The notes under the pieces were generated by a model, which made no database searches, was not told the DNA's origin, and worked only from the letters and a program-made list of their open reading frames with translations. A stretch of 64,000 bases of DNA from contig NZ_LT629771.1 in NCBI RefSeq assembly GCF_900105175.1, forward strand, positions 1,116,001 through 1,180,000. The letters are read 5' to 3'. Source of the DNA: Jiangella sp. DSM 45060 (GTDB taxonomy: Bacteria > Actinomycetota > Actinomycetes > Jiangellales > Jiangellaceae). Of the stretch, positions 52,489-61,018 are shown piece by piece (the stretch's first letter is position 1; each line of letters begins with the position of its first letter). The position numbers were made by a program, and so were the translations under genes.

Positions 52489-53532
52489 ATGTCGCGCAGT
52501 CTCAACCTGGCAGTCATCCCGGGTGACGGGATCGGTACCGAGGTCGTCACCGAGGGCCTGAAGGTGCTCGACGCCGTGCTGGCGGGCACCGACGTCAAGG
52601 TCGGCGCCACCACCTACGATCTGGGCGCCAAGCGCTGGCACGCCACCGGCGAGACGCTGCCCGACACCGTGCTCGAGGAACTGCGCGGGCACGACGCCAT
52701 CCTGCTCGGCGCCGTGGGCGACCCGGACGTGCCGAGCGGGGTGCTGGAGCGCGGGCTGCTGCTCCGGCTGCGCTTCGAGCTCGACCACTACGTGAACCTG
52801 CGACCGTCCCGGCTGTTCCCGGGCGTCGCCACCCCCCTGAGCGACCCCGGCGACGTCGACTTCGTCGTCGTCCGCGAGGGGACCGAGGGGCCGTACGTCG
52901 GCAACGGCGGCGCGCTGCGCGTCGGCACCCCGCAGGAGGTCGCCAACGAGGTCAGCGTCAACACCGCGTTCGGCGTCGAGCGGGTCGTGCGCGACGCGTT
53001 CGCCCGCGCCCAGGCCCGTCCGCGCCGGAAGCTCACCTACGTGCACAAGCACAACGTGCTGGTGCACGCCGGGCACCTGTGGCGGCGCACGGTCGAGCGG
53101 GTCGGCCAGGAGTACCCCGACGTCGCCGTCGACTACCTGCACGTCGACGCGGCCACGATCTTCTTCGTCACCGACCCCGGCCGGTTCGACGTCATCGTCA
53201 CCGACAACCTGTTCGGCGACATCCTCACCGACCTCGCGGCCGCCATCACCGGCGGCATCGGCCTCGCGGCCAGCGGCAACGTCAACCCCGACCGCACCGC
53301 GCCGTCGATGTTCGAGCCGGTGCACGGCTCCGCGCCCGACATCGCCGGCCAGGGCGTCGCCGACCCCACGGCCACCGTGCTGTCGGTGAGCCTGCTGCTC
53401 GACCACCTCGGGCTGTCCGAGCAGGCCGCCCGCATCGTCGACGCCGTCGCGGCCGACCTGAGCGAGCGGGGGACGGCGGCGCGCCGCACGGCCGAGATCG
53501 GCGACGCGCTCGCCGCCCGCGTCACGGCCTGA
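52489..53532 (+). CDS. leuB: 3-isopropylmalate dehydrogenase
   Basis: 347 residues. [23 protein letters not shown] is the N-terminal NAD-enzyme motif, [17 protein letters not shown] the substrate loop, [15 protein letters not shown] the catalytic Lys region and [29 protein letters not shown] the metal-binding Asp/NAD motif. It also serves the citramalate route to isoleucine by oxidising methylmalate. ATG 52489 is chosen; TACGGT (52476-52481) lies 7-8 nt upstream, so the mRNA may be leaderless. Overlaps the convergent DHFR-family gene by 11 bp. Confidence 0.97.
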   Translation: MSRSLNLAVIPGDGIGTEVVTEGLKVLDAVLAGTDVKVGATTYDLGAKRWHATGETLPDTVLEELRGHDAILLGAVGDPDVPSGVLERGLLLRLRFELDHYVNLRPSRLFPGVATPLSDPGDVDFVVVREGTEGPYVGNGGALRVGTPQEVANEVSVNTAFGVERVVRDAFARAQARPRRKLTYVHKHNVLVHAGHLWRRTVERVGQEYPDVAVDYLHVDAATIFFVTDPGRFDVIVTDNLFGDILTDLAAAITGGIGLAASGNVNPDRTAPSMFEPVHGSAPDIAGQGVADPTATVLSVSLLLDHLGLSEQAARIVDAVAADLSERGTAARRTAEIGDALAARVTA

Positions 53533-54091
53533 CGCCGCCCGTGGCGTAGAGCGCCTCGACACTGCCGGACGGGTAGGACTTCGCGCTGCGCAGCGTGAGG
53601 TCCTGGCGCCCGGCCAGGTCGGCGAACATCGAGCTGCCGCGGCCGAGGAGCACCGGGCTGATCTTGAGCCAGTACTCGTCGACGAGGCCGGCCGCGGCCA
53701 GCGCGCGCAGGGTCTTGACGCCGCCGAACGCCACGATCGCCGCGCCGGAGACGTCCTTGAGCCGGCGGACCCGGTCGGCGCCGTCGCCCGCGGCAAGCCG
53801 CGAGTTCGGCCAGACGCTGACGTCGAAGCCCTCGTCGGTCGACAGCACGACCTTCGGGGTCGCGTTCAGCCAGGCGGCCATGGGGCTGTCGACCTTGGTC
53901 CAGTACGCCTCCATGTCGAGGAAGGTCTGGCGGCCGACGACGATGGTGTCGGCGGCCGAGCGGAACCGCCCGGCCAGGTCGTTCTCGAGCTCGGGGTCGT
54001 CGGCGATGAAGTCGAGCGAGGCGAGGTCGTCGTACGGTCCCGCCATGTAGCCGTCGACGGTGACGTTGCACGACACGATCAGGGAACGCAT
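53522..54091 (-). CDS. Dihydrofolate reductase-family (RibD C-terminal) protein
   Basis: 189 residues. [54 protein letters not shown] and [36 protein letters not shown] are the conserved blocks of the YyaP/DHFR-like reductases. NADPH-dependent reduction is likely; the substrate is unknown. Reads toward leuB, overlapping its 3' end. Confidence 0.9.
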   Translation of the reverse strand: MRSLIVSCNVTVDGYMAGPYDDLASLDFIADDPELENDLAGRFRSAADTIVVGRQTFLDMEAYWTKVDSPMAAWLNATPKVVLSTDEGFDVSVWPNSRLAAGDGADRVRRLKDVSGAAIVAFGGVKTLRALAAAGLVDEYWLKISPVLLGRGSSMFADLAGRQDLTLRSAKSYPSGSVEALYATGGVRP

Positions 54092-54128
54092 GGGTGTCTC
54101 CTCGGGATGGTGACTCGGCTCCAGCGTG

Positions 54129-54716
54129 CTACAGCAGGAGCAGGAGCTGAACGGCCAATAGGACGTCGATCACGCCGCACCACTCGGCGAACGAGCGCGC
54201 GACCACCGCGTCGCGCGCGAGGTGGACGAAGTCCCACACGCCGTGCAGGAACCAGCCGGCCGCCACCACGACGACGCCGAGGCCCGGGTGCGTGGCGAGC
54301 AGCGCCAGCCCGGCGATCGTCAGCGCGCCGAAGCCGGCCAGGCCGAACGCCTGCACGCGGAAGCAGCCGTCCCGGCGCAGCCGGCCGTCGGCCACGCCCC
54401 AGGCCAGCACGGCGAGCGCCAGCGTCGACAACACGACGGCGGGCGAGACGAGGTCGAGGGTGCGCGCGACCACGACGACCGCGACGGCCGAGACGACCAC
54501 CGGCCAGGTCGCCCGGCGCCGTCCCAGCTTGGCGACGGTCAGGTAGGCGAGCGGCAGCATCATCAGGGCGTCGCCGAGGCTGCCGGCGAGCACGCCGGCG
54601 GCCGGCGCGCCGCCGAGGAAGCCCGGGATCGAGATGGCGACGGCGAGCGCCGTGGGCCACCGCGCCGCGACGCGCCGCAGCGCGCCGGTCTCCGGTGTGA
54701 TCAGGTCGGTGTCCAT
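54129..54716 (-). CDS. Six-helix membrane protein (DUF6010-like)
   Basis: 195 residues with about six hydrophobic helices. TALAVAISIPGFLGGAPAAGVLAGSLGDALMMLPLAYLTVAKLGRRR, GWFLHGVWDFVHLARDAVVARSFAEWCGVIDVLLAVQLLLLL. The HGVWDFVHL segment is the most distinctive. No transport motif is recognised. Function unknown. Confidence 0.72.
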   Translation of the reverse strand: MDTDLITPETGALRRVAARWPTALAVAISIPGFLGGAPAAGVLAGSLGDALMMLPLAYLTVAKLGRRRATWPVVVSAVAVVVVARTLDLVSPAVVLSTLALAVLAWGVADGRLRRDGCFRVQAFGLAGFGALTIAGLALLATHPGLGVVVVAAGWFLHGVWDFVHLARDAVVARSFAEWCGVIDVLLAVQLLLLL

Positions 54717-54835
54717 GCGGCCACCCTGCCGCGACGGCCGCGCAAGGCGGCCGTGCAGATGTCACCGGTTGACGGTGCGGATCGCTCGGCACCAGCGGCC
54801 CGCCGAGATCCCGCCATGACGACGCGTTCTCGATC

Positions 54836-54871
54836 TTGACACCCCCTTGTCACAGCCACTTATATGTGACA
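54836..54871 (+). promoter_or_regulatory. Promoter with dyad before the first S15-type peptidase gene
   Basis: A consensus TTGACA (54836-54841) and TTATAT (54860-54865) are spaced 18 bp. An inverted repeat TGTCAC-N12-GTGACA (54848-54853 and 54866-54871) covers the spacer and -10, a layout typical for a repressor site. Transcription would begin about 54873, giving a short leader with a GGGAG site before GTG 54909. Confidence 0.7.
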
Positions 54872-54908
54872 TGGCACAAATCGGAACCTCCGGACATGGG
54901 AGACAGAC

Positions 54909-56807
54909 GTGGTCAGAGCCCGCAGGTTGCTCGCCGTCCCCGCCGCGCTCGCGCTGACCGCGACCGCCGCGGTCGCCACCAGCGCGGGGGCCGGCGCCGA
55001 CGAGCCAGGCATCGTGGTCGAGAACGGCGTGACCCAGCCGGTCTTCGGTTATGACGACGCGATCCGCGAGCGCGTCTTCATCACCTCGCCGTACGACTCG
55101 GACGCGAACGGCGAGCTCGACGTCATCGCGATCGACATCATGCGCCCGGCCGCCAGTGAGCAGGGGCTGGACGTCCCGGTGATCATGGACCCGAGCCCGT
55201 ACTACTCGACGCTCGGCCGCGGCAACGAGTCGGAGCTGAAGGTCGACCTCGACGGCGACGGGCTGCTGGATCGCTGGCCGCTGTTCTACGACAACTACTT
55301 CGTGCCGCGCGGCTACGCCGTGGTGCTCATGGACATGATCGGCACGAACAACTCGACCGGCTGCCCCACCGTGCACGACGACTCGGACAACCTGTCGCCG
55401 AAGGTGGTCATCGACTGGCTGAACGGCCGCATCCCCGGCGTCGACAAGGACGGCAACGCCGTCGTCGCCGACTGGCACAACGGGAAGACGGGCCTCATCG
55501 GCAAGTCCTACGACGGCACGCTGGCGAACGGCACCGCGGTGTCGGGCGTCGAAGGGCTGACGACGATCGTGCCGATCAGCGCGATCTCCAGCTACTACGA
55601 CTACACCCGCAGCAACGGCGTCGTGCAGCGCGGCAACAACTACCTCGCCAGTCTCGCCAACACGGTGACGAACCCGGACCGCCGCGACCACTGCCGCCCG
55701 GTCCGCGACTTCCTGTCGGCCAACGACGGCGACGAGACCGGCGACTACACGCCGTTCTGGCACGTCCGCGACTACAACCGCGACGTCGACAAGGTGAAGG
55801 CCAGCGTGTTCGTCGTGCACGGCCTGAACGACGAGAACGTCCGCCCCGACCACTTCAGCAAGTGGTGGTACGGCCTCGCCGAGAACGACGTGCCGCGCAA
55901 GCTCTGGCTGACCCAGACCGGCCACATCGACCCGTTCGACTTCCGCCGCGAGGCGTGGGTCGACGAGATCCACAAGTGGTTCGACTTCTGGCTGTACGAC
56001 GTCGAGAACGGGATCATGGACGAGCCGATCGTCGACATCGAGCGCGCCCCCGACGTGTGGGAGACGGCGAACGACTGGCCGATCCCGGGCTCGCGTCCCA
56101 CCCGCGTCTGGCTGGATCCGCACCCGGGCGCGGCCGGCGGCCTCTCCGTCATCCCGAACCGCCCGCTCGACCCGACGCTGAGCTTCACCGACGACCCGGC
56201 CCAGCGCGAGACGGCGATGGTGTCGAACGAGGAGACGGTGACGCCGAACCGGCTGGTCTACCTGTCCGACCCGCTGACGGCGCCGCTGCACATCTCCGGG
56301 ACGCCGACGGTCCAGCTGCAGGCCACGGTGAACGCCGAGGACACCAACTTCGGCGCGATCCTGGTCGACTACGGGCCGGCCGAGCGGGTGCAGCGGGCCG
56401 GCGACGGCGTCGTCACGGGCACCGTCGAGGACTGCTGGGGTGCGACGGCCACGTGGGGCGGCTACGCGGAGGACGCCTGCTACAAGGAGGTGCACAAGCG
56501 GGTCGCGCTCACCCAGCGCGAGGTCGTCACGAAGGGGATCGTCGACGGCGTCAACCTGGACGACTACAGCACGCCGACGCCGCTGGTGCCGGGTGCGACG
56601 TACGACGTGGAGTTCCCGCTGCTGCCGGAGGACTACGTGTTCCCGGAGGGGCACCGCATCGGCGTGATCATCGTCGGCAGCTACCGCGACTACGGCAGCC
56701 AGGCCGACCCGAACCGGGCCACGATCTCGGTGCTGCCGCAGCGCAGCCTCATCGAGCTGCCGATCGTCGGCGGCCGGGCCGCCGCCGGGAGGGCCGGACT
56801 GGAGTGA
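54909..56807 (+). CDS. Secreted S15/CocE-type Xaa-Pro dipeptidyl-peptidase-like hydrolase (copy 1)
   Basis: 632 residues. A signal peptide (VRARRLLAVPAALALTATAA, cleavage near residue 30) is followed by a CocE/NonD hydrolase domain: MDPSPYYSTLGRGN, catalytic Ser in LIGKSYDGTLAN (about 203), Asp in VHGLNDENVRPDH, His in TQTGHIDPF. The C-terminal jelly-roll is PLTAPLHISGTPTVQLQATV and IGVIIVGSYRDYGSQADPN. Family members release dipeptides from Pro-containing ends or hydrolyse esters. Adjacent to a close paralogue; GTG start with GGGAG. Confidence 0.93.
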   Translation: MVRARRLLAVPAALALTATAAVATSAGAGADEPGIVVENGVTQPVFGYDDAIRERVFITSPYDSDANGELDVIAIDIMRPAASEQGLDVPVIMDPSPYYSTLGRGNESELKVDLDGDGLLDRWPLFYDNYFVPRGYAVVLMDMIGTNNSTGCPTVHDDSDNLSPKVVIDWLNGRIPGVDKDGNAVVADWHNGKTGLIGKSYDGTLANGTAVSGVEGLTTIVPISAISSYYDYTRSNGVVQRGNNYLASLANTVTNPDRRDHCRPVRDFLSANDGDETGDYTPFWHVRDYNRDVDKVKASVFVVHGLNDENVRPDHFSKWWYGLAENDVPRKLWLTQTGHIDPFDFRREAWVDEIHKWFDFWLYDVENGIMDEPIVDIERAPDVWETANDWPIPGSRPTRVWLDPHPGAAGGLSVIPNRPLDPTLSFTDDPAQRETAMVSNEETVTPNRLVYLSDPLTAPLHISGTPTVQLQATVNAEDTNFGAILVDYGPAERVQRAGDGVVTGTVEDCWGATATWGGYAEDACYKEVHKRVALTQREVVTKGIVDGVNLDDYSTPTPLVPGATYDVEFPLLPEDYVFPEGHRIGVIIVGSYRDYGSQADPNRATISVLPQRSLIELPIVGGRAAAGRAGLE

Positions 56808-56820
56808 AGGCGTCACGAGG

Positions 56821-56845
56821 GTGCCGGCGGGGCGTCCGCCGGCAC
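56821..56845 (+). terminator. Hairpin between the two peptidase paralogues
   Basis: GTGCCGGCGG (56821-56830) and CCGCCGGCAC (56836-56845) form a perfect 10-bp stem with a 5-nt loop, no T-tract. It may reduce read-through or stabilise the first message. Confidence 0.6.
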
Positions 56846-56872
56846 CCGGCTCACCGGACATGGGAGGCACAC

Positions 56873-58771
56873 GTGGTCAGAGCCCGCAGGTTGCTCGCCG
56901 TCCCCGCCGCCCTCGCGCTGACCGCCACGGCGGCGGTCGCCGGCGCGGGAGCGGGAGCGGCGGACGAACCCGGCGTCGTCGCCGAGGACGGGGTCACCCA
57001 GCCCGTCTTCGGCTACGACGACGCGATCAGGGAACGCGTCTTCATCACCTCGCCCTACGACTCCGACGGTGACGGTGTGGTGGACGTCATCGCCGTCGAC
57101 ATCATGCGCCCGGCGGCCAGTGACCAGGGCCTGAAGGTGCCGGTCATCATGGATCCGAGCCCGTACTACTCCACTCTCGGCCGCGGCAACGAGTCGGAAC
57201 TGAAGCTGGACCAGGACGGCGACGGCCTGCTCGATCGCTGGCCGCTGTTCTACGACAACTACTTCGTGCCGCGCGGGTACGCGATCGTGCTGATGGACAT
57301 GATCGGCACCAGCAACTCCACCGGCTGCCCGACCACCGGCGACGTCTCCGACAACCTGTCGCCGAAGGTGGTCGTCGACTGGCTCAACGGCCGCGCGACC
57401 GGTGTCGACGCGAACGGCGACGAGGTGGTGGCCGACTGGCACAACGGGAGGACCGGCCTCGTCGGCAAGTCCTACGACGGCACCCTGGCCAACGCGACCG
57501 CCGCGTCCGGCGTCGAGGGCCTGTCCACGATCGTGCCGATCAGCGCGATCTCCAGCTGGTACGACTACACCCGCAGCAACGGCGTCGTCACCCGCGGCAA
57601 CAGCTACCCGTCGTCGCTGTCGAACACCGTCACCAACCCGGCCCGGCGCGAGCACTGCCGCCCGGTCCGCGACGTCCTGGCCGCGAACGACGGCGACGAG
57701 ACCGGCGACTACACGCCGTTCTGGCATGTGCGTGACTACAACCCCGACGCCGGCAACGTGCAGGCCAGCGTGTTCGTGGTGCACGGCCTGAACGACGAGA
57801 ACGTCCGGCCGGATCAGTTCAGCAAGTGGTGGTACGAGCTGGCCGAGAACGACGTGCCGCGCAAGCTCTGGCTGACCCAGACCGGCCACATCGACCCGTT
57901 CGACTTCCGCCGCGCCGCATGGGTCGACGAGCTGCACCGCTGGTTCGACTACTGGCTGCAGGACATCGACAACGGGATCATGGACGAGCCCATCGCCGAC
58001 GTCGAGAGGGCGCCGGACGTCTGGGCCGAGTACCGCGACTGGCCGGTCCCCGGCGCACGCGAGACGAAGCTGTGGCTGCAGCCGTCCACCACGACGGCCG
58101 GACGGCTCTCCGTCACCCCGAACCGTCCGTCCGACCCCGTGCTGAGCTTCGTCGACGACCCGGTCCAGCGCGAGACCGCGATGATCTCCAACGAGCTCGC
58201 GGTGCAGCCGGGCCGGCTGGCCTACGTGTCCGAGCCGCTGACGGCGCCGCTGCACATCTCCGGCACGCCGACGGTGACCCTGAACGCGTCCGTCAGCACC
58301 ACCGACACCAACTTCGGCGCGATCCTGGTCGACTACGGGCCGGCCGTCCGGGTGCAGCGGGCCGGCGACGGCGTCGTCACCGGCACCGTTGAGGACTGCT
58401 GGGGCGCGACCGCCACGTGGGGTGGCTTCGCCGAGGATGCCTGCTACCGGCAGGTCTCGAAGCGGGTCGCCGAGACCGAGCGCGAGGTCGTCACGAAGGG
58501 GATCGTCGACGCCGTCAACCTGAACGACTACAGCACGGTGACCCCGCTGGTGCCGGACCGGCCGACCAACGTGCGGTTCCCGCTGCTGCCCGAGGACTAC
58601 GTGTTCCCGGAGGGGCACCGCATCGGCGTGATCATCGTCGGCAGCTACCGCGACTACGGCAGCCAGGCCGACCCCAACCGCGCCACCATCACGGTCGACC
58701 CGCTGCGGACGCTGATCGAGCTGCCGATCGTCGGCGGCCGGCCGGCGGCAGTGGCCGCTGGGCTTCGTTAG
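56873..58771 (+). CDS. Secreted S15/CocE-type Xaa-Pro dipeptidyl-peptidase-like hydrolase (copy 2)
   Basis: 632 residues, exactly the length of copy 1 and very similar along its whole extent, including an almost identical signal peptide and the GACATGGGAG-type leader sequence. Catalytic Ser in VGKSYDGTLAN, Asp in VHGLNDENVRPDQ and His in TQTGHIDPF are kept. Differences cluster in surface positions (e.g. WYDYTRSNGVVTRGN versus YYDYTRSNGVVQRGN) and the jelly-roll. A recent tandem duplication; GTG start 65 nt after copy 1. Confidence 0.93.
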   Translation: MVRARRLLAVPAALALTATAAVAGAGAGAADEPGVVAEDGVTQPVFGYDDAIRERVFITSPYDSDGDGVVDVIAVDIMRPAASDQGLKVPVIMDPSPYYSTLGRGNESELKLDQDGDGLLDRWPLFYDNYFVPRGYAIVLMDMIGTSNSTGCPTTGDVSDNLSPKVVVDWLNGRATGVDANGDEVVADWHNGRTGLVGKSYDGTLANATAASGVEGLSTIVPISAISSWYDYTRSNGVVTRGNSYPSSLSNTVTNPARREHCRPVRDVLAANDGDETGDYTPFWHVRDYNPDAGNVQASVFVVHGLNDENVRPDQFSKWWYELAENDVPRKLWLTQTGHIDPFDFRRAAWVDELHRWFDYWLQDIDNGIMDEPIADVERAPDVWAEYRDWPVPGARETKLWLQPSTTTAGRLSVTPNRPSDPVLSFVDDPVQRETAMISNELAVQPGRLAYVSEPLTAPLHISGTPTVTLNASVSTTDTNFGAILVDYGPAVRVQRAGDGVVTGTVEDCWGATATWGGFAEDACYRQVSKRVAETEREVVTKGIVDAVNLNDYSTVTPLVPDRPTNVRFPLLPEDYVFPEGHRIGVIIVGSYRDYGSQADPNRATITVDPLRTLIELPIVGGRPAAVAAGLR

Positions 58772-58777
58772 TCCCCG

Positions 58778-58811
58778 CCGACCAGGCGGCCACCCGTGGT
58801 CGCCTGGTCGG
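58778..58811 (+). terminator. Hairpin after the second peptidase gene
   Basis: CCGACCAGGCG (58778-58788) and CGCCTGGTCGG (58801-58811) form an 11-bp stem with a 12-nt loop, directly after the stop. Confidence 0.75.
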
Positions 58812-58877
58812 TGAACCTTCCGTGAATCCCTGCTCTGAGCAGGCGTTTTTCCAGTCCGGGCCTGTCACCGTAGGGGT

Positions 58878-59672
58878 GTGAGCCTGACTCGTTACGGAGT
58901 GGAGCCGCACGTGCTGGCCATCGCCCACCGGGGTGGGGCGGGGCTGGCTGCCGAGAACACCCTGGCGGCGTTCGAGCGGTCGTACGCGCTCGGGCTGCGC
59001 TACCTCGAGACCGACGTCCGCGTCACCTCCGACGGCGTCTGCCTGGCCTTCCACGACGCCCGGCTCGGCCGCGTCACCGACGGGCGCGGGCTGGTCCGGC
59101 GGCGCCGCTGGGACGAGGTCCGGCGCCTGACGGTGCTCGGCGCCGAGCCCGTGGCGCGGCTCGACGACGTCCTGGCCGCCTTCCCCGACGCGAGGTTCGT
59201 CATCGACGTCAAGGACGAGGCGTCGCTCGAGCCGCTCGCGCGCGTGCTGCGGGCGACGAACGCCGTCGAGCGGGTGTGTCTCGCCGGGGCGTGGGACGGG
59301 TGGCTGGCGGCGCTGCGGGCCGACCTCGGGCCCGGACTGTCGTGCGCCCTGGGCTGGCGGTCGCTGGTGTCGTGGCTGCTCTGCTCGCACGGACGGGTCG
59401 CGCCGCCGCGGCGGGTGGCCAACGGGGGCTTCGTGCACGTGCCGTTGCGCTGGGGTAGACTCCCGGTATTCATCGGCCGTCTGGTCGAAGGCGCCCATGA
59501 CCTGGGGTTGCGCCTCATCGTTTGGACGGTCGACGACCCTGTCACGATGCATCGGCTGATCCACGCCGGCGTCGACGGCATCATCACCGACCGGCCTGAC
59601 GTGCTGCGGGAGGTGCTGATCGCCGAGGGTCGTTGGCCACGCACCGTTTACGCCGAACGCGATGATCGGTAG
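58878..59672 (+). CDS. Glycerophosphodiester phosphodiesterase
   Basis: 264 residues. LAIAHRGGAGLAAENTLAAFERSYALGLRYLETDVRVTSDGVCLAFHDARLGRVTDG holds the HR-GG, E-N-T and E-x-D metal/catalytic residues; FVIDVKDEASLEPL and LIVWTVDDPVTMHRLIHAGVDGIITDRPDVL complete the TIM barrel. It cleaves glycerophosphodiesters to glycerol-3-phosphate. No signal peptide, so cytoplasmic. GTG start; the -10-like CACCGT ends 7 nt upstream. Confidence 0.94.
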   Translation: MSLTRYGVEPHVLAIAHRGGAGLAAENTLAAFERSYALGLRYLETDVRVTSDGVCLAFHDARLGRVTDGRGLVRRRRWDEVRRLTVLGAEPVARLDDVLAAFPDARFVIDVKDEASLEPLARVLRATNAVERVCLAGAWDGWLAALRADLGPGLSCALGWRSLVSWLLCSHGRVAPPRRVANGGFVHVPLRWGRLPVFIGRLVEGAHDLGLRLIVWTVDDPVTMHRLIHAGVDGIITDRPDVLREVLIAEGRWPRTVYAERDDR

Positions 59673-59691
59673 CGTTGGTTGGACGTCCAAC
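59647..59691 (+). promoter_or_regulatory. ilvE promoter with palindrome at the start site
   Basis: TTTACG (59647-59652) and TAGCGT (59670-59675) with a 17-bp spacer inside the end of the GDPD gene. A perfect 14-bp palindrome GTTGGACGTCCAAC (59678-59691) covers the expected transcription start (about 59682), a position where a bound repressor would block initiation. Confidence 0.65.
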
Positions 59692-59712
59692 TAGTTCCCG
59701 AGGAGCACCGCC

Positions 59713-60807
59713 ATGACACCGACCGCACCGGCACTGGAGTTCTCGACGACGCTCGCGTCGAACCCGGTAGCTCCCGAGCGCCGGTCGGAGATCCTGGCGA
59801 ACCCCGGGTTCGGCACCAACTTCACCGACCACATGGTCACCGCCACCTGGACCCCCGACGGCTGGCGCGACGCCGGGCTGCGCCCGTACGCGCCGCTCGC
59901 GCTCGACCCCGCCACCGCGGTGTTCCACTACGCGCAGGCGATCTTCGAAGGGCTCAAGGCCTACCGGCACGCCGACGGCTCCATCTGGACGTTCCGTCCC
60001 GAGGCCAACGGCGAGCGGATGAACCGCAGCGCCCACCGCATGGCGCTGCCGCCGCTGCCCGCCGGCTCGTTCGTCGAGGCCGTCGATCTCCTGGTCCGCG
60101 CCGACGCCGACTGGGTGCCGTCCGGCGGCGAGACCAGCCTCTACCTGCGTCCGTTCATGTTCGCGTCCGAGGTGTTCCTCGGCGTGCGCCCGGCCAAGCA
60201 GGTCACGTTCTGCGTCATCGCGTCGCCGGCCGGCGCCTACTTCTCGTCCGGCGTGAAGCCGGTCGACATCTGGCTGTCGTCCGAGTACACCCGGGCGGCG
60301 CCCGGCGGCACCGGCGCGGCGAAGTGCGCGGGCAACTACGCGGCCAGCCTCATCGCCCAGCAGGAGGCCATCGAGAACGGCTGCGACCAGGTCTGCTTCC
60401 TCGACGCCGTCGAGGGCAAGTGGGTCGAGGAGCTCGGCGGCATGAACCTGTACTTCGTGCACGCCAACGGCACCATCGTCACGCCCGAGCTGACCGGCAC
60501 CATCCTCGAGGGCATCACCCGCGACTCCATCCACGCGCTGGCCGCCGACCGCGGCTACAAGGTCGACGAACGCCGCTTCTCCATCGACGAGTGGCGCGAG
60601 GGCGTCGCGTCCGGCGACATCACCGAGGTGTTCGCCTGCGGCACGGCCGCCGTGGTCACGCCGCTGGGCCGGCTGGCCTGGCAGGGTGGCGAGCTGTCCA
60701 TGGGCGCCGAGCCCGGCCCGGTGACGTCCGAGCTGCGCTCCGCCCTGCTCGACGTCCAGTACGGCCGCGCCGACGACCCCCACGGCTGGATGCACCGCGT
60801 CGTCTGA
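59713..60807 (+). CDS. ilvE: Branched-chain amino acid aminotransferase
   Basis: 364 residues, fold-type IV PLP enzyme. FHYAQAIFEGLKAYRHADGSIWTFRPEANGERMNRSAHRMALP, YLRPFMFASE, the PLP lysine in AAKCAGNYAASLIAQQEA (KxxGNY, about residue 205), VCFLDAVEGKWVEELGGMNLYFV and EVFACGTAAVVTPLG are all conserved. It transaminates the Val/Leu/Ile 2-oxo acids. CGAGGAG is 8 nt before the ATG. A separate promoter and terminator make it a single-gene unit. Confidence 0.97.
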   Translation: MTPTAPALEFSTTLASNPVAPERRSEILANPGFGTNFTDHMVTATWTPDGWRDAGLRPYAPLALDPATAVFHYAQAIFEGLKAYRHADGSIWTFRPEANGERMNRSAHRMALPPLPAGSFVEAVDLLVRADADWVPSGGETSLYLRPFMFASEVFLGVRPAKQVTFCVIASPAGAYFSSGVKPVDIWLSSEYTRAAPGGTGAAKCAGNYAASLIAQQEAIENGCDQVCFLDAVEGKWVEELGGMNLYFVHANGTIVTPELTGTILEGITRDSIHALAADRGYKVDERRFSIDEWREGVASGDITEVFACGTAAVVTPLGRLAWQGGELSMGAEPGPVTSELRSALLDVQYGRADDPHGWMHRVV

Positions 60808-60816
60808 CGGCTGCTC

Positions 60817-60843
60817 GGAGGCGGGTTCACCGAACCCGCCTCC
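60817..60843 (+). terminator. Hairpin after ilvE
   Basis: GGAGGCGGGTTC (60817-60828) and GAACCCGCCTCC (60832-60843) form a perfect 12-bp stem with a 3-nt loop, 9 nt after the ilvE stop. Confidence 0.75.
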
Positions 60844-60877
60844 ACCGGCCGGGTGAACTGTGTCATACTGCTGCACG

Positions 60878-60904
60878 ATGACCTTCTGTCTGATTATTCC
60901 GTAG
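60878..60904 (+). CDS. cimA leader peptide
   Basis: ATG-ACC-TTC-TGT-CTG-ATT-ATT-CCG-TAG encodes MTFCLIIP, with Leu-Ile-Ile in the last half. A CATACT -10 (60864-60869) ends 9 nt upstream, so the peptide is at the very 5' end of the transcript. It would sense charged tRNA(Ile)/(Leu) to control the terminator before cimA. Confidence 0.82.
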   Translation: MTFCLIIP

Positions 60905-60905
60905 G

Positions 60906-60971
60906 CGCGCCGGCACCCAGCTCCATGCCAGGCGCGCAGACCTCTCGCATCCGCGAGGGGTCTTTTCTTTT
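60906..60971 (+). promoter_or_regulatory. cimA transcription attenuator
   Basis: A first stem pairs GCGCGCC (60906-60912) with GGCGCGC (60931-60937), directly after the leader stop. The terminator pairs GACCTCTCGC (60939-60948) with GCGAGGGGTC (60953-60962) and ends in TTTTCTTTT (60963-60971), a textbook intrinsic terminator 48 nt before the cimA start. Confidence 0.85.
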
Positions 60972-61018
60972 GCCAGCCAACCCAGCATGTGTCCGCCGAC
61001 CCCCGTGAGGACAGCGCA

